From contig DJXH01000030.1 in assembly GCA_002449665.1 (NCBI GenBank), positions 1 through 49,161 of the forward strand: DNA of 49,161 nucleotides, in the 5' to 3' direction. Under the pieces are notes generated by a model. That model made no database searches. It was not told the DNA's origin and was given only the letters and a program-made list of their open reading frames with translations. Position 1 is the stretch's first letter. Each line of letters begins with the position of its first letter. This DNA is from Bacteroidales bacterium UBA7009 (GTDB lineage: Bacteria > Bacteroidota > Bacteroidia > Bacteroidales > Paludibacteraceae). Position numbers and translations under genes: made by a program. Positions 1 to 7,212 of this stretch are shown in pieces.

Positions 1-1226
1 TCGGAGTTGTCGTCCCAGCGGCGGCAGTTGTACATCACTTCATATATGCGCCCAAGTTTATACTCTCTGCATATACGCAGCCCTATAGCATAGTCTTCTC
101 CGTACTTGGTGGTGGGGAAATTCAGTTGTCTCATAAGCGGAGTGTAGAACCCTCTTGGCGCGCCAAGTCCGTTGATACGCAGTGCGTTATTGTGTCCGTT
201 CACTGCTGTCCACTCTTTGTGGTCTATCACTCCGGGGGGCAGTTCTCTGCCGCTGAAGTCGGTCAGACGATATGTGCCTATCACCATAGCACATCGCTCC
301 TTGCGGAAGCAGTCAACGAACCGCTGAACGGTGTTCTCGTCGCTGTATGTGTCGTCGGAGTCAAGTTGCAGCGCAAACCTGCCGCATAGCGGATGATGCA
401 ATGCCGCGTTCCAGTTGCCGCCGATAGCGTGCCAAGTGGGGTCTTGGGCTATATAGACGAGGTTGTCGTGTCCTTCTTTTATGATGTTTTTTATCTCGTC
501 CACGGTGCCGTCTGTCGAGTTGTCGTCCACTACGATGACGTTGTACGGGAAATCCGTTTTTTGGTTCAATGCACTGCGAATGGCTGTGGCAATGGTACGG
601 ACACGGTTTTTGCAAGGGATAACTACGCTCGCTTCGTATTTGAAATCTCCGTCAGTGAGGTCTATCTCACGAGTGCGTTCACTTAAATAGCCGCCTATTT
701 TTTTGAGGTGGTCGGTGAGTACCGCTTCCATCTCTATTTGCACCTCGCGGTTGCGCGGGTCAACATAGTCAAACTGCTTTTCGCCCGAGACACGCAGATC
801 TTGCTCCGCTTCATAATACATATACTCGTTGATATGCACAAACTCTCCCATACGGCTCAACGCAAGTCTCAGTTCGTACCAACCGGCAAAACGCCTGTCA
901 GATGTCATCTCGCCCACAGCCTTTTTTAGTGCATCGGTTTTGATAAGCACCACGCTGCCGAAGTCGAAGTCATCTCGCAGTGAACCTTGCTGATAGTCTA
1001 TGACGGGAGCCTGCTCTGTCTTGCTGTTTTTTATTTGAAAACGGTCGGCGTATGTAAGCACGGCGTCAGTGTCGCGAGCCACCGCCTCCATACGCTCTGC
1101 GCTATAGTGTACCCACTGTATATCGGGCTTAAGATAGATATAGATATATTTTTCCAGCGCCTTTTCGGCTATTTGGCGCAACTCATCGCTTTTAGTCAAG
1201 CGGCCGTTCAGTGTGAAAATTTGCAT
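1..1226 (-). CDS. glycosyltransferase family 2 (3' end outside window)
   Basis: The minus-strand reading frame is open from an ATG at 1226 to the left edge, so the C-terminus is missing. The translation begins MQIFTLNGRLTKSDELRQIA. Its first ~200 residues resemble the acceptor half of a GT-A fold (DTDAVLTYAD, then SLRDDFDFGSV). A full GT2 domain follows, opening with ASVVIPCKNR and carrying the nucleotide-sugar motif VVDDNSTDGT (about 501-530) and the metal-binding LDSDD (near 360). It probably transfers a sugar to a surface glycan in the cytoplasm. Acceptor and sugar cannot be told. A canonical Bacteroidetes promoter lies just upstream. Family call is strong, specificity unknown. Confidence 0.85.
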   Translation of the reverse strand, partial: MQIFTLNGRLTKSDELRQIAEKALEKYIYIYLKPDIQWVHYSAERMEAVARDTDAVLTYADRFQIKNSKTEQAPVIDYQQGSLRDDFDFGSVVLIKTDALKKAVGEMTSDRRFAGWYELRLALSRMGEFVHINEYMYYEAEQDLRVSGEKQFDYVDPRNREVQIEMEAVLTDHLKKIGGYLSERTREIDLTDGDFKYEASVVIPCKNRVRTIATAIRSALNQKTDFPYNVIVVDDNSTDGTVDEIKNIIKEGHDNLVYIAQDPTWHAIGGNWNAALHHPLCGRFALQLDSDDTYSDENTVQRFVDCFRKERCAMVIGTYRLTDFSGRELPPGVIDHKEWTAVNGHNNALRINGLGAPRGFYTPLMRQLNFPTTKYGEDYAIGLRICREYKLGRIYEVMYNCRRWDDNS

Positions 1227-1273
1227 AATATAGTCAGATTTTATAATTTCTGTTGCTTGTTCATTTTCGACTG

Positions 1274-1305
1274 CAAAAGTACTACAATTTACCGCTCTAT
1301 ACAAG
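1274..1305 (-). promoter_or_regulatory. Bacteroidetes-type promoter of the GT2 gene
   Basis: On the minus strand, TACTTTTG (1281-1274) fits the -7 consensus TAnnTTTG. CTTG at 1305-1302, 20 bases upstream, is a one-mismatch -33 element. Transcription would start near 1267, about 40 bases before the ATG at 1226. Confidence 0.5.
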
Positions 1306-1349
1306 ATTCAGTGCTAAAAAAGTTTAGTTTTATACTATATGTTTTTAGC

Positions 1350-1415
1350 AGCCTTGCGGCGAGTCAACGCCGCAAGGCTTGTTTCAAGTTAAGTAACTCC
1401 CCTTATGGGAGGGTT
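1350..1415. repeat. 3' hairpin module, copy 1
   Basis: A perfect 12-bp inverted repeat (1350-1361 with 1368-1379, 6-base loop) is followed 18 bases later by a CTCCC/GGGAG hairpin (1397-1401 with 1407-1411). It lies just downstream of the BspA-like gene ending at 1424. The same arrangement recurs at 3892-3960 after the next BspA-like gene. There is no proper U-tract on either strand, so a classical terminator is doubtful. It may be a 3'-end stabilising or REP-like element. Confidence 0.6.
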
Positions 1416-1423
1416 CATGGGGT

Positions 1424-3505
1424 TTATTTTATTTCTTGTCCGGTGGCATTGTAGGTCTTGCCGTCGCGGAGGATGTAGAGTTGTCCGTCATAGAAGATCT
1501 TGCGATTTTGTTCTGTCCCGATGCCGATAATATCCTCTATTCCTGTGTTGTCGGATTGAGTCAGGAAGAGCAAAGGAGTCCATTCGCTTGGTTCATCCCC
1601 GTCCCGAAGGGCGCGCACCTGTACTTCGTACAGCGTTTCCGACTCCAAACCGGTTAGCGTATAGGATGACCCGGAAATATCAGAAACGGTAATCGTGTTG
1701 GTGGGTATATTTGCTGCCATATTGCTAATAGCAATATCCTTTATGTACAACCTAAGCTGATTCGTTGTATTGAAGTGGCGGATAGCGACATAGCCTGTTT
1801 GTCCGCTGTATGCGGTAAGGTCTGCCGAATGTTCCTCCCATGTTTGGCTTGCCTGAATAATCCACTCATTGCTCAGTTGCGTGAAGTCCGCGGCGGTCAA
1901 CTGCTCTTGTGGCTTATCGGAGGTGGAAACCATCACGCAGAAATGCTCGGCAAAATCGATTTCAAGAGTTCCACACGCCTTGAATGTGAAGGTGCCGTCC
2001 AAAGGCATTCTCGGCGAGACAAGGTAGTTGTCCGGGGTCAAAGAAACGTCCTCCCAACTGGCAGATGCGGCAACTCCCACTCCAGACAAATCACTCCTAT
2101 GGTACCAACCATATCCGTCGCCATCCGCATCCAGGGATACCCAGCCGTCCAAGCCCTCCGAGAAGTCAAATGAGGTTTTCGGTCGGTAGCGAATTTCATA
2201 CTTGTCGCCGTTACCCGTCCATGTGATTACGGCCGAGGTCGCAGTAATATCGCTTGCTTCGGGCGCAGACTCGAAATGCAACGGTATTTCATCTGCGGGC
2301 GTTTCGGTGTCGGAGAAATAGCCGCGAATCATCCATGCAAATTCATAATGCCCGGTATACCACCCGTCTCCATTAAGAGCGTCCAACCAGCATGCATCTG
2401 GCTTATAGTTAATAAAAGAATACGATGCGGGATCCGATAGCAGACCTGAGTTCTCACATACAATCCACAAATCTTTGGCAGGGTCAACGGCAAGTGACGA
2501 ATAGAGGACGAACTCTTGATATTTGTCTATGTATTCATCTTTTAATTGTATTTTTTGGGAATATCTGTGCGTAGCGTTCGCCGGTGTCTCTCCGCCTTCG
2601 TAGATATGGAGGGTCAGTTCGCCTGATTCAGCAATATATAACGCCACTTTGGTGAGGTATGCCCCGCTGACCGAACCGGCAGGGATTCGTATGCCCCAGT
2701 AGAAATTTTTAGTAATGCCATATCCAGCTTGATCGTAATATTCTCCGTTGTCGTAGTATGCCCATCCGTTATCAAGGGTAAGTCCGGAAGTGAAATACCC
2801 GCGTTTGCCTTCTTTATCAGGACGGGCGTAAACGATGTTGGTATAGTCGGCGTTATATTCCGTTCCGTTGCCGCCTTTCAGTTCTGTACATTTGCCAAAC
2901 ATCGAATCCGAATTGCCTACTAATCTCGATATTGCGCTCCAATCCTCATAGCATAAGATGGTTTCGAGCGCCTCACAATTATAGAACATCATCGCAGTAT
3001 TCTGCAAGTTGTCTGTTTTGAAGTAACGAATATCAATAAACTTCAGTGCTTTGCAACTGTGGAACATTTCGCGCATATCGGCCACATTTCGGGTATTGAA
3101 TGACGTGAGGTCAACGTATTGCAGTTGTTCGCATTCGCGGAACATGGCTCTCATACTTGTTACATTAGCGGTATTGAGGTATTTAAGCCCCTCTATCTCA
3201 GTAAGATTCTTCAAGGTATATTCCCAAGAGCCACCATAGAACATATTCTGTGTGGACGAGAGAGCAGCCTCTTTCATTGATTCGTCAATCACGGCTTTCG
3301 TAATCTTTAGATTATACGAGGCGAAACGTATCACGTCCGGATTATATACTTCGGTTACACCCGAACTGGATGACATTTGGTCATCGTAGTAATAGGTGAG
3401 TGTACCGGTAAATTCGTTAAACTCGGTGTAAACCACCGGTGTACCGGCTTTTGCCGTAAAGACGGCACTCAGGCATAATGCCAAAAACAAGTAAATCTTT
3501 TTCAT
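1424..3505 (-). CDS. BspA-like surface protein with DUF285 repeats, split Fn3 and cleaved-adhesin domain
   Basis: A 693-residue secreted protein. Residues 1-20 form a signal peptide (MKKIYLFLALCLSAVFTAKA) without a lipobox Cys. Residues ~62-240 are one DUF285 module of short leucine-rich units (pattern NVTSMRAMFRECEQLQYVDL). Residues ~245-400 are an unassigned region, possibly a beta-sandwich. An Fn3 domain seems split: its start at ~412-441, its end at ~603-650, with a gingipain-type cleaved-adhesin domain between (~446-596; DADGDGYGW, DNYLVSPRMPL, VSTSDKPQ, GYVAIRHF). The last 25 residues (KIFYDGQLYILRDGKTYNAT then GQEIK) match the tails of the two neighbouring BspA-like proteins. Likely a cell-surface adhesin or binding protein. 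The long gap and hairpins upstream suggest separate transcription from the other two. Partner unknown. Confidence 0.85.
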   Translation of the reverse strand: MKKIYLFLALCLSAVFTAKAGTPVVYTEFNEFTGTLTYYYDDQMSSSSGVTEVYNPDVIRFASYNLKITKAVIDESMKEAALSSTQNMFYGGSWEYTLKNLTEIEGLKYLNTANVTSMRAMFRECEQLQYVDLTSFNTRNVADMREMFHSCKALKFIDIRYFKTDNLQNTAMMFYNCEALETILCYEDWSAISRLVGNSDSMFGKCTELKGGNGTEYNADYTNIVYARPDKEGKRGYFTSGLTLDNGWAYYDNGEYYDQAGYGITKNFYWGIRIPAGSVSGAYLTKVALYIAESGELTLHIYEGGETPANATHRYSQKIQLKDEYIDKYQEFVLYSSLAVDPAKDLWIVCENSGLLSDPASYSFINYKPDACWLDALNGDGWYTGHYEFAWMIRGYFSDTETPADEIPLHFESAPEASDITATSAVITWTGNGDKYEIRYRPKTSFDFSEGLDGWVSLDADGDGYGWYHRSDLSGVGVAASASWEDVSLTPDNYLVSPRMPLDGTFTFKACGTLEIDFAEHFCVMVSTSDKPQEQLTAADFTQLSNEWIIQASQTWEEHSADLTAYSGQTGYVAIRHFNTTNQLRLYIKDIAISNMAANIPTNTITVSDISGSSYTLTGLESETLYEVQVRALRDGDEPSEWTPLLFLTQSDNTGIEDIIGIGTEQNRKIFYDGQLYILRDGKTYNATGQEIK

Positions 3506-3703
3506 AATGATGTTGTTTTATGTTAATTATTAATATGAATTTTTATTGTGTTGTTATACAAACAAACAACGGTAACCCGTTGACTCATTGGATTACCGTT
3601 GTTGAAAGAGTTAAATAGTAAATATTATACTAATTCGTAATAAAAATGCAAACTATTGTCTTCCGGTTTTAAGGAAAAGAAATCTTGTTTAATGATGTCT
3701 AAA

Positions 3704-3731
3704 CCTACAATGACAGGTGTGTCATTGTAGG
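3704..3731. repeat. perfect 12-bp hairpin with 4-base loop
   Basis: CCTACAATGACA (3704-3715) pairs perfectly with TGTCATTGTAGG (3720-3731) around the loop GGTG. It is isolated in an intergenic region with no adjacent U-tract. Function unknown; a protein-binding dyad or an RNA stem are both possible. Confidence 0.6.
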
Positions 3732-3891
3732 AAGAATCATACCTTCATCACGCAGTTCTAATCGCGGTGGACATAGTTTTCAGGGATAATGATAGAATAT
3801 CCGCCCATGTGATTTTTTTGTGATTTTAGACAAAAGTTCATTCTTTTGCCGATCGCGAACGATAATCCAATATGTCAAAGAACGTTTTTGT

Positions 3892-3960
3892 GACTCGACG
3901 GCGAACCAACGCCGCCGAGTCTGTTTTGGGAGTTTAGTTCCTCCCCCTCATGGGGAGGGC
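3892..3960. repeat. 3' hairpin module, copy 2
   Basis: The inverted repeat 3892-3903/3910-3921 (6-base loop) is fully paired on the minus-strand RNA if one G-U is allowed. Nineteen bases on lies CCTCCCC/GGGGAGG (3940-3946 with 3952-3958). The order, spacing and partial sequence match copy 1 at 1350-1415. Both copies sit directly after a BspA-like stop codon, so the duplication that made the genes probably carried this 3' module too. Confidence 0.6.
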
Positions 3961-3970
3961 ACGGGTGGGC

Positions 3971-6900
3971 TTACCTCACCTCCTGTCCGAGGGCGTTGTA
4001 GGTCTTGCCGTCGCGTAGGAGGTAGAGTTGCCCGTTCAACAGCACTTTGTCGGCATTGTCACCGGTTTGGACTTGTCCAAGAGCCGTCGGCTCGGTGATG
4101 ACACCGGCAGGGGTGATCTTGAGGGTCTTGATGTATGCACCCACGCTCGGGTCGTCATCGCTCATAGCGGTGGCAATACGTGCCGGAGCGGAAGCGGGAT
4201 TTTCTGCATGCAGGTAAATGACGACATGCGTAGGAGCGGTTGTGTTGTAGTGCACCTTCGCCCAGCCTAACGAGGCTTGGGTAATCGAGATGGCGGCCTT
4301 GCCTTCCATCTTAACTCGTATGGTATAACCGGGCAGGGTCATACATTCCACCATAATATCGCCTTCGCCTTCGGGTACATCAAAGACTAACGAGCCGGGC
4401 AGCATATTCACCCAAAGAGCAGAACCGGGAACAGTGCTGCCAAGCGCATCTTCCACCTGCTCGTCGGTAAGGGAAGTGGTGATTTCCAATTGCCCAGACT
4501 CGGCGTTGTATGTGTTGGAAGCATTGGCTGCAAAGAACACATTCTCGCTGCCGTCGGGATTGGTTTGGGCGAAGTCGATGGTTGTTTCTACGTCATCGGG
4601 TACAGGTACAATGGTCGGCTCAATGTTCGTGGATGTGAAATAGCCTTTGTTGCCGTCCAAACCGTCCGGGCGGGCGTAGGTCTTGTCCTTCTTGTTTTTA
4701 TCGTATAAGGTGCCGCTTCCTCCAATGAGAGCCGGGCAGTTGTTGAACATATTGGAAGACGAAATCAAGACCTTGCTGGCACTCCAGTCGGTGTCACAAT
4801 AAATGGTCTTAAGTGCTATACAATTAGCGAACATAGCCTTCGTATTTGTCAATTTGCTGATATCGAAATGTCTTATATCCAACGAAGTCAGTGAAAAACA
4901 ATCCTGGAACATACCTTCCATATTCGTTACATTCTTTGTATCGAAGCTGCTTAGATCCAGTGAAGTCAGGTCGTTACAGCTGTAGAACATAGATGCCATA
5001 TATATCACATTCTCTGTATTAAAGTTGCTCAGATCTAACGATTTCAGATTGCCGCATAATTCAAACATAGATGCCATGGTCGTTACATTTTTCGTGTCAA
5101 ACCGGCTCACATCCACCGATTCCAATTCAGAGCAGAAGTAGAACATCATATACATATTCGTTACATCGGATGTATTCAGGTAGTCCAGATGCTGAATCTC
5201 GGTTACGTTCGGGAAATTAAACCATTTGAATGTTGAGGTAGGACGCGCATTTTGCATCGATTCGTCCAATATAACCGTTTTGACTAACAGCGCATTTTCT
5301 CTCATATCGGTCGCACCTTCTTCTGCCGTCCAAGTGTCTATGGCACCCTCAGTGTTGGCTTTCTGATCATCATAATAGAGCGTGAGCACATCGTCTATGA
5401 GGGTGGCATAGATCTCTTTGGGCGCTAACGTGAAATATCCTCGGTTGGAATTGGGACCGAGATCGGGATGGGCAAAGGTGATGTCATTGTTATAGGATGC
5501 ATCATAGGCTGTTCCGCTACCTCCTACTAATGACTTGCACATGTCGAACATATATGCCGATGACGTAATGTCGCTTTGCGACCAATCAGACTTGCAATAG
5601 ATAGACGTTAGGCTTAAACACGAATTGAACATCGAACTCGTCTCCTTCAGGTTGCGGATGTCAAAGCTATTCAGGTCAATCGTTTTCAACGATATGCACC
5701 AACAGAACATCATGCTCATATCGTTGACCCGAGAAGTGTTGAGGTATTCCAAATGAACAAACTCGGTCAAATAGCGGAAGAAATAGAACCATTTTTTAGT
5801 AGAGGTCGGACGGGCTGCTTTCATGGACTCGTTAAACTCAACGGTTGTGATTTGGTACGGGTCACTGCTATATATGCTCCAATCAGTTACACCGCCTTTT
5901 GTTTCAGGATCATAGTCATAGTAGAACGTCAGTTGGGTTTGGTCGGCACTGAGAATGGCATAGATTTCCTTTTTGGTGGGTGTGGCCGTGAAATAGCCAC
6001 GAGAGGTTTCACTATCAGGAAGCGCATAGGTAAATACATCACCATTTATTGTCCATGCAAAACCATAACCACCTACCAGCGAGGTGCATTTATTGAACAG
6101 CCCGAGAGTTTTCGTCAAACGTGGATAATCCGTTTTCCAATTATCGTTGCAATAGATGGTCTTCAGATTAGTACATTCATTGAACATGAATTGCACCGAA
6201 ATGACCTTCTCCATATTAAATGTGCTTATATCAACGGATTCAAGGGATGAGCAATAACCGAACATCGACTCCATCTGCGTTACCGAGTCGGTGTTGAGGT
6301 AATCAAGGTGCTCAATCTCGGTCATATTGGACAGATAGCGGAACCAACCGCTGGTGCGTATAGGATAGGCTGTTTTCATGGACTCATCGAGCACCGCCTT
6401 TGTTACGGAAGTAAACAGCGATCGAGAACCGGCACCCAATATCTCATCCCATTGTAATAAAGATAGTACATTCTCGCGGGAGTAGAACTCTGCGTCATGA
6501 TAGATGGTCATCGTCTTCTTGTCAGCACTAAATGCAGCATAAATCTTATTTATCGCTGTGAAATAGCCCTCATGTTCGGGTGTGTCCGGGCGGGCAAAAG
6601 CACTCGACGCATGGAACATATCATACTGACGGCCGTTGCCGCCGACCAACGAAGTACAATTCAGAAATACACTTTCGGAATTGATAGCACTCCAGTCGCG
6701 ATTGCAATATATGGTTTTCAAGTTCACACAACCGGCAAACATACCCGCGATGTTCGTGGCGGAAGACATATCAAAACTATTGAGGTCTATTTCCGTTAAC
6801 GACGAGCAGTTACAGAACATCCGCGACATATCCGTCACCTCGGAAGTGTTGAGCATATCCAGATTATAGACGTAAGTCACTTTCTTGAACGACTCAAACC

Positions 6901-7144
6901 AAGAGGCTGTACTGGTGAAACGGGCTACACTCACTGATGCATCAATTTTGATCGTTTCGACCGTGTCTGCATAGACAGACCAATCGGTAACTCCGTCTTT
7001 GGCTTCGCGCTGATCGTCATAAAAGAGCGTCATCGTCTTTTGGTCAGGTGTCAGCACCACATAGAGTTCACTGTCGGCCTTCGCCGTTTGTGTACCCGCT
7101 ATGCCGAATAGGCATATGAGGGCAAAAAGTAAATGTTTTCTCAT
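3971..7144 (-). CDS. BspA-like surface protein with four DUF285 modules
   Basis: A 1057-residue secreted protein with a signal peptide at 1-23 (MRKHLLFALICLFGIAGTQT then AKA). Four modules follow, at about 24-196, 199-386, 391-573 and 576-837. Each opens with a strand like IYAxLSxDxxTLTLYYDDQ, runs through Leu-rich units (DVSRFDTKNVTTMASMFELC style) and closes with SLVGGxGTAYD...YARPD...GYFT. The fourth has extra repeat units. Residues 841-1025 are a distinct unassigned domain. Residues 1033-1057 are the shared tag (VLLNGQLYLLRDGKTYNALG then QEVR). BspA-family repeats in Bacteroidales are associated with adhesion and matrix binding; that role is inferred here. It lies 68 bp downstream of the gene starting at 10056 with no terminator between, so co-transcription is likely. 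Confidence 0.85.
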   Translation of the reverse strand: MRKHLLFALICLFGIAGTQTAKADSELYVVLTPDQKTMTLFYDDQREAKDGVTDWSVYADTVETIKIDASVSVARFTSTASWFESFKKVTYVYNLDMLNTSEVTDMSRMFCNCSSLTEIDLNSFDMSSATNIAGMFAGCVNLKTIYCNRDWSAINSESVFLNCTSLVGGNGRQYDMFHASSAFARPDTPEHEGYFTAINKIYAAFSADKKTMTIYHDAEFYSRENVLSLLQWDEILGAGSRSLFTSVTKAVLDESMKTAYPIRTSGWFRYLSNMTEIEHLDYLNTDSVTQMESMFGYCSSLESVDISTFNMEKVISVQFMFNECTNLKTIYCNDNWKTDYPRLTKTLGLFNKCTSLVGGYGFAWTINGDVFTYALPDSETSRGYFTATPTKKEIYAILSADQTQLTFYYDYDPETKGGVTDWSIYSSDPYQITTVEFNESMKAARPTSTKKWFYFFRYLTEFVHLEYLNTSRVNDMSMMFCWCISLKTIDLNSFDIRNLKETSSMFNSCLSLTSIYCKSDWSQSDITSSAYMFDMCKSLVGGSGTAYDASYNNDITFAHPDLGPNSNRGYFTLAPKEIYATLIDDVLTLYYDDQKANTEGAIDTWTAEEGATDMRENALLVKTVILDESMQNARPTSTFKWFNFPNVTEIQHLDYLNTSDVTNMYMMFYFCSELESVDVSRFDTKNVTTMASMFELCGNLKSLDLSNFNTENVIYMASMFYSCNDLTSLDLSSFDTKNVTNMEGMFQDCFSLTSLDIRHFDISKLTNTKAMFANCIALKTIYCDTDWSASKVLISSSNMFNNCPALIGGSGTLYDKNKKDKTYARPDGLDGNKGYFTSTNIEPTIVPVPDDVETTIDFAQTNPDGSENVFFAANASNTYNAESGQLEITTSLTDEQVEDALGSTVPGSALWVNMLPGSLVFDVPEGEGDIMVECMTLPGYTIRVKMEGKAAISITQASLGWAKVHYNTTAPTHVVIYLHAENPASAPARIATAMSDDDPSVGAYIKTLKITPAGVITEPTALGQVQTGDNADKVLLNGQLYLLRDGKTYNALGQEVR

Positions 7145-7212
7145 CTTGTTTTTGTTTTGACGGTTGATGATATTGTTTTGATTGTTGTTGTGTAGATATT
7201 ATACGGGTAGGG

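Larger units (their letters stand above)
3506..3970. other. 465-bp hairpin-rich intergenic region
   Basis: No credible gene. It holds three strong inverted repeats: 3565-3575 with 3593-3603 (11 bp), 3704-3715 with 3720-3731 (12 bp, 4-base loop) and 3892-3903 with 3910-3921. On the minus strand a possible promoter, TTTG, 19 bases, then TATAATATTT, sits around 3621-3655. In that direction the first hairpin is followed by a T-rich stretch (TTTGTTTGT), so it could act as an attenuator in the leader of the gene starting at 3505. Confidence 0.5.

Noticed and set aside
1350..1379. Classical intrinsic terminator after the first BspA gene
   Set aside because: The 12-bp stem is strong but no U-tract follows on either strand, so it is reported as a repeat element instead.
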